NCBI GenBank assembly: GCA_963621975.1 | Contig: CAVFGI010000009.1 | Location: 1-56,551, forward strand | Direction: 5' to 3' | DNA length: 56,551 nucleotides | From: UBA9732 sp963621975 | Lineage (GTDB): Bacteria; Spirochaetota; Spirochaetia; Sphaerochaetales; Sphaerochaetaceae | Shown here: piece by piece, positions 49,762 through 56,551 of the stretch | How positions within the stretch are numbered: position 1 is the first letter of the stretch | Layout of the letters: each line of letters begins with the position of its first letter | Notes under the pieces: generated by a model | The model's database searches: none | Seen by the model: only the letters and a program-made list of their open reading frames with translations | What the model was told of the DNA's origin: nothing | Position numbers and translations under genes: made by a program

Positions 49762-51288
49762 ATGAAGGCAGTTAAGATATTAGAGCAGGATAATGTTGCT
49801 GTGGTAGTTGGCCCTACCAAAGCAGGGGACAACATTGAAGGCTATAGCGTTAACTCAGTGCCATTGGTTGCTCTTTGTGATATTCCACAGGGACATAAGA
49901 TTGCATTAAAAGATCTTAAGAAGGGAGATGCCATAATTCGTTATGGTGTTCTTTTGGGATATCTTACTGAGGATGTTAAGGCTGGAGGTTGGATTAACGA
50001 GCATAATTTACAGCTTCCAAGCTCCCCAGCTGTTTCATCTTTGAAAGCAGGGAAACAAGGTACTGTTTGTAAAGACTTGCCTTCTCGCAAGACTTGGATG
50101 GGCTACGACAATGGCCCAAATCTGCCAGCTAGTAGCAGAAATATACTTGGTATCACCATGTCAGTACATTGTGTTGCCGGTGTGGTGCGCAATGCTGTTG
50201 ATATAATCAAAAGAGCTTTACTTCCAAATTATCCTAATGTTGATGATGTAGTTGCTGTTGTTCATCCTTATGGTTGTGGTGTTGCTATTGCTGCAGATGA
50301 GGCTTTTATTCCAATTCGTGGCGTGCGTAACATGATTCATCATCCAAACTTTGGTGGTCAAGTTCTCTGCGTTGGTCTTGGATGTGAAAAGCTTCAAATG
50401 GATATGATTCTCGAGCCTGAAGAAAATAACAGTGAAAATGTGTTAATTCTTCAAGATTGTAAGGGCTATAACGAGATGATTGAGCGTATTTGCGCTATGG
50501 CAAAGAAGAAACTTGAAATTCTAAATGCTCGAAAGAGAGTTGAACTTCCTCTGGAAAAGTTAAGAATTGGTGCCCAGTGTGGTGGCTCAGATGCTTTCAG
50601 TGGTATTTCTGCTAACCCAACAATAGGTTATGCTTTTGATATGCTTGCAGCCGGTGGTGCACAGGTTCTTTTCTCTGAGGTGACAGAGGTTCGAGACGGT
50701 GTTCATTATCTTGCAGATAGGTGTCAGGATGAGGCTACTGTTGAGCGTCTTAAATCCGAGATTTCTTGGTATGATAACTACTTAGCTCGTAGCCATGTTG
50801 ACCGCAGTGCTAATCCAACTCCAGGCAATAAGAAGGGTGGACTTAGCAATATTGTTGAAAAGGCTATGGGTTCTATTGCAAAGAGCGGAAGTTCTCCAAT
50901 TGCTGAGGTTGTTGGCCCTGGCGAGTTCCCAAAATGCCATGGTCTCATTTTTGCTGCAACTCCGGCATCTGATTTGGGTTGTGGTTCAAGCCAGCTTGCT
51001 TCAGGCATTGTTCTTCAACTTTTCAGCACTGGGCGTGGAACGCCATATGGGCTTCAAGAAATCCCAATCTACAAGATTTGCACACAGCATTCCATGAAAG
51101 CGCAATGGGGAGACCTCTTTGATATGGATGCGGGCTACGTGGTCACCGGTGAGAAGACAATCCCAGAAATGGCTCATATCCTTTATTCCGATATCCTTGA
51201 CGTTGTCAGCGGAATCAAGAAAACGGCTACTGAGAAATATCATCTTTACAACGATTTTCTTGTCTTTAATCCGGCTCCAATTACGTGA
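49762..51288 (+). CDS. garD: Galactarate dehydratase
   Basis: The 508-residue protein follows E. coli GarD closely along its length: IPQGHKIAL, LGITMSVHCVAGVV, LLPNYPNVDDVV, NPNFGGQV, GLGCEKLQ, QCGGSDAFSGISANP, FSEVTEVRDGVHYL, DRSANPTPGNKKGG, SIAKSG, TGRGTPYGLQ and the C-terminal FNPAPIT. It dehydrates galactarate to 5-keto-4-deoxyglucarate, with iron. It is shorter than E. coli GarD at the N-terminus. Altronate dehydratase is the relative, but the match favours GarD. The GarR and aldolase neighbours complete the pathway to glycerate and pyruvate. Confidence 0.92.
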   Translation: MKAVKILEQDNVAVVVGPTKAGDNIEGYSVNSVPLVALCDIPQGHKIALKDLKKGDAIIRYGVLLGYLTEDVKAGGWINEHNLQLPSSPAVSSLKAGKQGTVCKDLPSRKTWMGYDNGPNLPASSRNILGITMSVHCVAGVVRNAVDIIKRALLPNYPNVDDVVAVVHPYGCGVAIAADEAFIPIRGVRNMIHHPNFGGQVLCVGLGCEKLQMDMILEPEENNSENVLILQDCKGYNEMIERICAMAKKKLEILNARKRVELPLEKLRIGAQCGGSDAFSGISANPTIGYAFDMLAAGGAQVLFSEVTEVRDGVHYLADRCQDEATVERLKSEISWYDNYLARSHVDRSANPTPGNKKGGLSNIVEKAMGSIAKSGSSPIAEVVGPGEFPKCHGLIFAATPASDLGCGSSQLASGIVLQLFSTGRGTPYGLQEIPIYKICTQHSMKAQWGDLFDMDAGYVVTGEKTIPEMAHILYSDILDVVSGIKKTATEKYHLYNDFLVFNPAPIT

Positions 51289-51293
51289 TTAAC

Positions 51294-52220
51294 TCAAATT
51301 AGATTGCTGTCGCGAAATAGAATTTCAAAGCGCTGTTGTGCGAAACTGTTTACCTCGTCTTCGTAGCATTGAAAGGCATACATAAGTTGTTTGCCTTTCT
51401 CTGTGAGACAGGTTTCTCCTCCGTTTTTGCCACCTCGCTGTCTAGTTACAACAGTGTATCCAGTTTCTTCTTCAAGCTTGTTAATCATATTCCATGCATT
51501 TTGATAGGAAAGACCCATATGGATACAAGCTTGTCTAGCAGAATGAAGGTCTTCAATCATAAAAAGCAGGAGTTTTAATCTAGAATTAAAAAAAACAGTT
51601 TCTTTATTAATGCTTAATTTCACAGTGGGGGCGAGCAAAGTAGCATTATGTTCTTTTAAGTGCTCTTGAAGCTCAGTATCATTATGTGTACTCATTAGAA
51701 TCCCAGGGTCCTGAACTGCAATATTTTCTACTTCACAATTACATTCTTTAATTGCGCCTCGCAGTCCATCTGAGCCTTTGTAACTAAGAATTTGCTCAAT
51801 AATTTCAGCTTTAAGTAGAAGAGGGTGACCTCCACGGCCGTTATAGGTTGGTTTTGCTATTTTTGCATTGCTTTTAAGAAGGGTTCTGACTGTATAAGCA
51901 GAGAACATTGGTGCATTTACTGGAGTAAAAATTACCTTATTGCATTTTGCTTGTAAAAAACTAAGTCCTTGTTTTACAGATGAGAACATTTCTGTGTTTT
52001 CTTGTTCTTTATCTTGAAGTAGAATGACACCAAGTTGTGCCACTTGATGAATGACCTGTTCTTCTTCTGCTCCTATTACAACTACAATAGGAAATACCCC
52101 GGCTTGCTGAAGTGTCAAAATGATGCGTTGAACAACTGAAATGTTTCCAATTTTGAGAAGTGGAATTGCGTTTTTATTACTATTTGCAGCAATGACTGCA
52201 CCAACAGAACTGAATTTCAT
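51294..52220 (-). CDS. MobA-like nucleotidyltransferase domain fused to ModE-like HTH
   Basis: The 308-residue protein has a MobA/MocA-type Rossmann domain (residues 1-200) and a C-terminal ModE-like winged helix (about 220-295: MGLSYQNAWNMINKLEEETGY, typed as MGLSYQNAWNMIN and KLEEETGY, then RQRGGKNGGE). This fusion is known near molybdenum hydroxylase genes. The nucleotide-binding loop is degenerate: the family AAGxSxRMGxxK reads AANSNKNAIPLL, lacking the Gly-rich turn and Arg. It could be a regulatory sensor only. It converges on garD with 5 bases between stops. SD AGAGG. Confidence 0.8.
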   Translation of the reverse strand: MKFSSVGAVIAANSNKNAIPLLKIGNISVVQRIILTLQQAGVFPIVVVIGAEEEQVIHQVAQLGVILLQDKEQENTEMFSSVKQGLSFLQAKCNKVIFTPVNAPMFSAYTVRTLLKSNAKIAKPTYNGRGGHPLLLKAEIIEQILSYKGSDGLRGAIKECNCEVENIAVQDPGILMSTHNDTELQEHLKEHNATLLAPTVKLSINKETVFFNSRLKLLLFMIEDLHSARQACIHMGLSYQNAWNMINKLEEETGYTVVTRQRGGKNGGETCLTEKGKQLMYAFQCYEDEVNSFAQQRFEILFRDSNLI

Positions 52221-52299
52221 TTTGCAAAAGCCTCTTTAAACCTCTATTTATTTATAAAATGTTTTTTTTGTTTTTTCAACGCGGAAAAATATGCAACAA

Positions 52300-52328
52300 A
52301 AATGACAAAAATATAAAAATTGTCATTT
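52300..52328. promoter_or_regulatory. Inverted repeat upstream of exported protein gene
   Basis: AAATGACAA (52300-52308) and TTGTCATTT (52320-52328) are perfect 9-bp arms around an 11-base A/T loop, between two divergent genes. The position suits an operator, perhaps for the neighbouring ModE-like protein. Confidence 0.5.
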
Positions 52329-52361
52329 ACAAATTTAATAAGTCGATTTAATCTATAGGTA

Positions 52362-52781
52362 ATGGTGAAAAAAGTCCTTCTAATTATATTAGTTTTACTC
52401 ATTGGACTCGCTAGTGTTTATTGTGACGATGGCGATTATATTACCATTGTTTGCGATGTAAAAGTTATTAAACCAACCTTTTCAATTAACATGGATTCTT
52501 TTGAGAACGGGACTGTTGTGTGTGTAACTCAAGATAACATGGCACGTTACTATGGCTCGTATGCTGTAGATGTTAAACTAGAAACTATAACAGGTGAGTA
52601 TATTATTCAAGATTTAAGCATTGTTAATGCCTGTACTTGTACCAAATATGACTTTGGACTTTATTTTCGTGTAGACTACACAGGTCGTACTGTTTATCCT
52701 CATACTGTTGCATCTTGGACAATGAAAGCTGTAACTCCAGATCTTTATGGAACTGTAACTTTGTCGTTTAGGGCAATTTAA
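52362..52781 (+). CDS. Small exported protein, unknown
   Basis: The 139-residue product has a signal peptide (MVKKVLLIILVLLIGLASVYC) and a beta-rich mature part with Cys-rich NACTCTKYDFG. The Cys after VY could be the end of the signal or a loose lipobox. No family is recognised. SD weak. It is 10 bases ahead of the GH13 gene and probably cotranscribed. Confidence 0.55.
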   Translation: MVKKVLLIILVLLIGLASVYCDDGDYITIVCDVKVIKPTFSINMDSFENGTVVCVTQDNMARYYGSYAVDVKLETITGEYIIQDLSIVNACTCTKYDFGLYFRVDYTGRTVYPHTVASWTMKAVTPDLYGTVTLSFRAI

Positions 52782-52791
52782 GACATACATA

Positions 52792-54501
52792 ATGAAAAAA
52801 GAAGCAATATTACACATCCCATTATCGCATTACGCTTATAGTGTATCTGATGAAGAAGTTGTGATTCGTATCAGAACTGCAAGAGATGATATGAGTTCAG
52901 TAACGCTATATTATGGAGATAGATTTTGCCAAAAAACTCCTGCCCAGTTTTTTCCGTTAGTTATGGAAAAGGTTGCTTTTTCATCTTTGTTTGATTACTT
53001 CTCTGTAACGGTAAAGAGTCCTTTTAAGAGGATTCAATATTACTTTGAACTATGTGATAAGACGGGGGAGAAGGTTTTATACTATGGAGACCAGTTTGAA
53101 AGCAAGTTGACTAAGGTTACAACTGAGTACTATCAGTTTGATTATAATCAATCTTGCGATAGAGCCATTGTTCCTAATTGGGCACAGGATAGTATTGTCT
53201 ACAATATATTTCCAGACAGTTTTGCCACAGGAAGACGGTTTATTTCGGGCAAGGAAAAGACCGTTTTGGTTGATGGTCGCCAGCATATGGGTAAACGTGG
53301 CGGAACAATTGCTGGTATAAGAGAAAACTTGGATTATATTGCAGCTCTTGGTTGTAACACAATCTACATGAATCCAATCTTTAGTGCTGGAGAGTATCAC
53401 AAGTATGATTTAGTTGACTATTTTCACATAGATCCTGTTTTTGGGACAGATGAAGATTTTAAACTACTTGTTCAAGATGCACACGCAAGGGGAATGAGGG
53501 TTATTATTGATGGTGTTTTTAACCATATTGGATATAAGAGCAATATTTTCCAAGACGTCATAAAATATGGCAAGAAAAGTAAATATTGGGATTGGTTTAA
53601 CTATTTAGAAGAGCCTGTTGTAGTTCCAGATTCTGGCAATGAGATTCCAAAGTATGAAAGTTTTGCATACGAGAGAAAGATGCCTAAATTAAATCAAAAC
53701 AATCCAGAATGCGCTAAGTACTTTTTATCGGTAGGTGCTTACTGGATTGAAAATTTTGATATTGATGGTTGGCGTCTTGATGTTGCGTGCGAGGTTTGTG
53801 ATGACTTTTGGAGAAGCTTTCGCAAAACGGTTAAGAGCATAAAGCCTGATTGTATTCTTATTGGGGAGGTCTGGGAAACGGCCTCACACTGGCTTAATGG
53901 TGATATGTTCGACAGTACTATGAACTATGATATGCGCCGATACTGTGAGCGTTTCTTTGCTTCACGAAATATTGATGCACATCAATTTAACGACAGGGTC
54001 ACTGAGATGTTAATGCGCTACAGAACTCCTGTTACTTATGCCCAACTCAATCTTCTTGACTCGCATGACGCTTCAAGGTTCTTGACTTTGTGCGGTGGGC
54101 GCAGATCTTGGTATGAACTAGCTATTGCCTTCCTCTTTACCTTCCCCGGCGCTACCTGCATCTTCTATGGCGACGAGAAAGGCTGTGAGGGTCTACTTGA
54201 GGACGAATTCCGCCTTGCAATGCCCTGGGAACGAAAGGAAGATGAACTTTTTCAGCTGTTCTGCGAGTTAGGGGCACTCAAAACAAGCGAGCCTGCCCTT
54301 AGACGCGGTTCTTTTAATGCCGATATTATTGAAAATAAAGATGTTTACTCCTTTATTCGAGAGCTAAATGGAGAGAAAATTAAGGTTGTGCTAAATCGTG
54401 GTGAAGACAGGGTATCAATGCCACAGGGAGAGGTTTTGTTGTCACGCCGTACTTGTGGTGATGAAATTATGCCTAATGGTTTTGCAATTGTGAAAGTTTG
54501 A
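52792..54501 (+). CDS. Cytoplasmic GH13 alpha-amylase-family enzyme (cyclomaltodextrinase/neopullulanase type)
   Basis: The 569-residue enzyme starts with a CBM34-like domain (ILHIPLSHYAYSVSDEEVVIRIRTAR, typed as ILHIPLSHYAYSVSD and VVIRIRTAR). The catalytic regions are DGVFNH, WRLDVACEV (nucleophile), IGEVWE (acid/base) and LLDSHDASR. There is no signal peptide, so it degrades imported maltodextrins or cyclodextrins. No starch transporter is nearby. The C-terminal GH13 domain is short. Start ATG agrees with the domain start although the SD is weak. Confidence 0.92.
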   Translation: MKKEAILHIPLSHYAYSVSDEEVVIRIRTARDDMSSVTLYYGDRFCQKTPAQFFPLVMEKVAFSSLFDYFSVTVKSPFKRIQYYFELCDKTGEKVLYYGDQFESKLTKVTTEYYQFDYNQSCDRAIVPNWAQDSIVYNIFPDSFATGRRFISGKEKTVLVDGRQHMGKRGGTIAGIRENLDYIAALGCNTIYMNPIFSAGEYHKYDLVDYFHIDPVFGTDEDFKLLVQDAHARGMRVIIDGVFNHIGYKSNIFQDVIKYGKKSKYWDWFNYLEEPVVVPDSGNEIPKYESFAYERKMPKLNQNNPECAKYFLSVGAYWIENFDIDGWRLDVACEVCDDFWRSFRKTVKSIKPDCILIGEVWETASHWLNGDMFDSTMNYDMRRYCERFFASRNIDAHQFNDRVTEMLMRYRTPVTYAQLNLLDSHDASRFLTLCGGRRSWYELAIAFLFTFPGATCIFYGDEKGCEGLLEDEFRLAMPWERKEDELFQLFCELGALKTSEPALRRGSFNADIIENKDVYSFIRELNGEKIKVVLNRGEDRVSMPQGEVLLSRRTCGDEIMPNGFAIVKV

Positions 54502-54504
54502 ACG

Positions 54505-55446
54505 CTAATAGCTAAATTGGTGTTCTTTTGCCAATGCGCCGGTTTTTGCTAGATAGGTTCTAACAATTATTTTTTTTGAGCTTTCATTTAAGGATAGTGT
54601 ATACCAGTTGCCCTTTCCTTCTATGTTTAATGCTGTTTCCTTTGCATGATATGCAGCAAGGTTCATTTCAAAGCATTTATTTCCATATTTATATATGAAG
54701 TCTCCATTGTGAGTATGGCCTGTTAGTACCAAAGATACGCCATTGTTTTCAAGTATTTTTGCAAAACGAGCCATTTCAGTGGCAGATGGGTTGCCAAACA
54801 AGATTAGGCTTTGATCTAGTTTATTTCCTGTCATCACGTTTTCGTGTGTCATGATTATTTTTACTTCATTGGTATCTTTTGAAAGGGCTTCTTCTAGGTA
54901 GTTAAGTTGTGAGTATCCAAATAATCGTTTTGCATTGTTCATTACGTATATTGAGACGTTGTCAAACTTATATACTGCCATGCGCTTGAAATAGCTTTTT
55001 AGGTCTTCTGTTTCAGGAAAGGAGTTTTCCCAAGATGACATTGAGTTTGTATGTGTTTCGTGGTTTCCAATTATCGATATAAATCTATTTGAGCAATATG
55101 GGGCGAACCTTTTGATGAAGTTAGATGATTCAGAGATATCGGTATTAGATTCGTCTACTAGGTCGCCAATGGAGATGAGTGCAGAGTATGTGGATGTCTT
55201 GAAGGTGTTTGCGAGGAAGGTTTCAAAGGTGTTATCGTAGCGCGTGATGCCACTTTCGTGCGTCTCACGGCCAATGTGGACATCTGTGATAATGACGAGA
55301 TTTTGCAAGCTGTCAAGTTCGTATGTGTTTTGCAGGAAAGGATTTCCTGTGATGTTTGCAAAGATTGCGGAGTTAAAATCGCAGGAAGTGAGTAGAAGAA
55401 AAGCGAGTGCAAGTAAGGCAATGGCCAAAAGTTTAAGTGTTCTCAT
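54505..55446 (-). CDS. Metallophosphoesterase lipoprotein
   Basis: The 313-residue protein starts with a lipoprotein signal ending LLLTSC. The calcineurin-type motifs are TDVHIGR, IGDLVDES, GNHETH, MTHENV and GHTHNGDF, with all expected metal ligands. It is a periplasmic or surface phosphodiesterase or phosphatase of unknown substrate. ATG 55446 follows AGAGGG; a start further upstream would precede the signal. It overlaps the upstream membrane-protein gene by 14 bases, so the two are coupled. Confidence 0.88.
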   Translation of the reverse strand: MRTLKLLAIALLALAFLLLTSCDFNSAIFANITGNPFLQNTYELDSLQNLVIITDVHIGRETHESGITRYDNTFETFLANTFKTSTYSALISIGDLVDESNTDISESSNFIKRFAPYCSNRFISIIGNHETHTNSMSSWENSFPETEDLKSYFKRMAVYKFDNVSIYVMNNAKRLFGYSQLNYLEEALSKDTNEVKIIMTHENVMTGNKLDQSLILFGNPSATEMARFAKILENNGVSLVLTGHTHNGDFIYKYGNKCFEMNLAAYHAKETALNIEGKGNWYTLSLNESSKKIIVRTYLAKTGALAKEHQFSY

Positions 55447-56245
55447 TTGTGGCCCTCTTTGTGGTTTCAAATATCTTGTACTCATATAACATGCGTACCC
55501 CAAAGGCGCTTACTAGGGTAGAGGTGTCGGTGAGAAATTCTGCAAACTTGATAAAGACTTCGCCCCCAAGACGGTGAGACTCTTTGATTGTGATTAATGC
55601 TTTTGCGCCAATTGTGGGAACTGCTTTCCATTCTTTTGCTTGTGCTGTTACAAAGCTCATGTATGTTAGTGCTTCAAAGTCTTTAAATTGTATGCCTGCT
55701 ATGGTTTCACATATTGGTGTTATGGAAAATAGTACTGTTGCAAAATAGGGACTATAGGCTACTGCTAGTTGTGCGCCAAGTGACAGCTCTAGGTATAATG
55801 CTACATAGGTTGTGCTTTTTGTAAGTAAGGCGTTAAACATGTATCCAAGTCCGCTCCAACCAGATAAGGCATAGCTGTGACTGTGTGAGGTGTCGCATGA
55901 GGATTGCATGGGGGTGTTGTAGGAGTTTCCGTAAGAACTTCCGTAGGAGCTTCTATAGGAACTTCCATAGGAGCTTCCGTAGGTGATGGAAGTGTCTATC
56001 ATAAGTCTGTGGCTGAGTATTCTATTTATTGCTAAGTTGTATGAAGCTCCAAGAAGAAGCTTCTGTCCTCCATGTTCAAGAGCATATATTGAGAAGTTGT
56101 TGTTGGTAAAATTTAATTCCTCTACCAATTTTTGCGGAAATTCCATGTTTTGTGAGTAGACAAGAGAGAAGCCAATGGTTCTGTCTGCAAAAAGACTTGG
56201 TGTCAATATGGAGAACAAAATTAGATATAATAATGCCTTTTTCAT
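55433..56245 (-). CDS. Exported outer-membrane-like protein with SSYG repeats
   Basis: The 270-residue protein has a signal peptide (cleavage after LFA near residue 20) and strand-like segments with aromatic ends, so a beta-barrel is possible. Near residues 88-108 it has YGSS/YRSS repeats coded by 12-bp DNA repeats (55917-55984), probably surface-exposed. The function is not known. It is coupled to the phosphoesterase gene downstream. Confidence 0.6.
   Translation of the reverse strand: MKKALLYLILFSILTPSLFADRTIGFSLVYSQNMEFPQKLVEELNFTNNNFSIYALEHGGQKLLLGASYNLAINRILSHRLMIDTSITYGSSYGSSYRSSYGSSYGNSYNTPMQSSCDTSHSHSYALSGWSGLGYMFNALLTKSTTYVALYLELSLGAQLAVAYSPYFATVLFSITPICETIAGIQFKDFEALTYMSFVTAQAKEWKAVPTIGAKALITIKESHRLGGEVFIKFAEFLTDTSTLVSAFGVRMLYEYKIFETTKRATNENT
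55917..55984. repeat. 12-bp tandem repeats inside membrane-protein gene
   Basis: Five to six units of the type GGAGCTTCCGTA keep the frame and encode SSYG-type tetrapeptides. Copy number may vary between strains. Confidence 0.8.
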
Positions 56246-56294
56246 TTTAATCTTTTGGCTTCTCAGCTTGTTTTAATGGTATTTGTTTCTATGT

Positions 56295-56549
56295 TTATTG
56301 TGTAGAGATAATCTTTTGTACTTCTTCATTGGATATATTGAAGCTTTTACTTATAACATCAACATTTACTCCTGAAGAATAAAGACTTTTGATATTACAA
56401 GCCTCTTTTTCTTTGGCTTTGGCTTCAGCTTCAGCAATCCCTTCCGCTCTGCCTTCCGCTCTGCCCTCAGCTTTGCCTTCAGCCCTGCCCTCAGCTCTGC
56501 CCTCAGCTCTGCCTTGTTCGAGATTTTCTCTGATTAACATATCTATTGA
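56295..56549 (-). CDS. Rpn-family protein, C-terminal fragment (second copy)
   Basis: The reading frame is open to the window edge and codes for SIDMLIRENLEQ plus seven GRAE-type repeats and the same AEAKAKEKEACNI helix as the left copy, then a different tail (KSLYSSGVNVDVISK...). The nuclease domain is outside the window. It is a paralogue of the left copy rather than its exact duplicate. Confidence 0.75.
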   Translation of the reverse strand, partial: SIDMLIRENLEQGRAEGRAEGRAEGKAEGRAEGRAEGIAEAEAKAKEKEACNIKSLYSSGVNVDVISKSFNISNEEVQKIISTQ

Positions 56550-56551
56550 CA
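56390..56551 (-). repeat. Right copy of contig-terminal inverted repeat
   Basis: This is the reverse complement of positions 1-174 with one 12-bp unit fewer and several substitutions in the repeat zone; the outermost bases are identical. Confidence 0.9.

Noticed and set aside
49762..51288. Altronate dehydratase UxaA
   Set aside because: Conserved segments and the NPAPIT end follow GarD closely, GarR is next to it, and no separate altronate-forming reductase is present.
1..56551. Terminal inverted repeats as a large transposon or plasmid end
   Set aside because: The repeats are internal coding parts of Rpn-family genes; no transposase core, integrase or replication gene lies inside.

Overview
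The window looks like a complete contig from an anaerobic, saccharolytic spirochaete, most likely a Treponema-like gut or rumen organism. The evidence is a short (597-residue) alanyl-tRNA synthetase without the C-terminal C-Ala domain, as in spirochaetes; a monomeric group B [FeFe]-hydrogenase; loose spirochaete-style lipoboxes; LplB/YtcP-type sugar transporters; and an AT-rich genome. Genus level is inference. Both ends stop in the same multicopy Rpn-family gene, in opposite orientation, so the contig ends are probably assembly breaks in a repeat.

Layout. 1-21900 is mostly housekeeping: a heterodimeric ABC exporter, a folate enzyme, tRNA-Phe, DprA, AlaRS, an M18 aminopeptidase, an NSS symporter with a LysR regulator, a small exported protein, an OPT transporter, RlmN, YchF, a riboflavin kinase fused to a winged-helix-like domain, exported proteins, TopA, tRNA-Arg, an Smr protein and a PAP2 phosphatase. 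21903-31132 is a hexuronate locus: GntR regulator, tagaturonate epimerase, fructuronate reductase, PfkB kinase, 6-phosphogluconate dehydrogenase, LarA-like nickel-pincer racemase/epimerase and uronate isomerase. 31384-33380 holds a DUF5662 protein and the hydrogenase. 33675-51288 is a pectin region: secreted PL9 pectate lyase, a small exported protein, AsnA, a large LacI-sensor/AraC regulator, an ABC transporter, a cytoplasmic GH105-GH28 fusion, and an aldolase-GarR-GarD set for galactarate. 51294-56549 holds a MobA/ModE-like fusion, a cytoplasmic GH13 enzyme, exported proteins and the second Rpn copy.

How the genes work together (inference). PL9 cuts pectate outside the cell, the ABC system imports oligogalacturonides, and GH105-GH28 releases uronates inside. 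The uronate locus has no mannonate dehydratase and no KDPG aldolase. It has instead a LarA homologue with all nickel-pincer residues, a sugar kinase and 6-phosphogluconate dehydrogenase. If LarA acts as a mannonate/gluconate C2-epimerase and the kinase acts on gluconate, the operon is a complete route: galacturonate -> tagaturonate -> fructuronate -> mannonate -> gluconate -> 6-phosphogluconate -> ribulose 5-phosphate, bypassing the usual KDG branch. This is the main candidate for an undescribed system.

Other notable points: at least five genes whose start codon lies 6-9 bases after a -10 box (probable leaderless transcripts), a tandem pair of 41-bp hairpin units with compensatory changes, the flavokinase/winged-helix fusion, and many short tandem repeats between genes.
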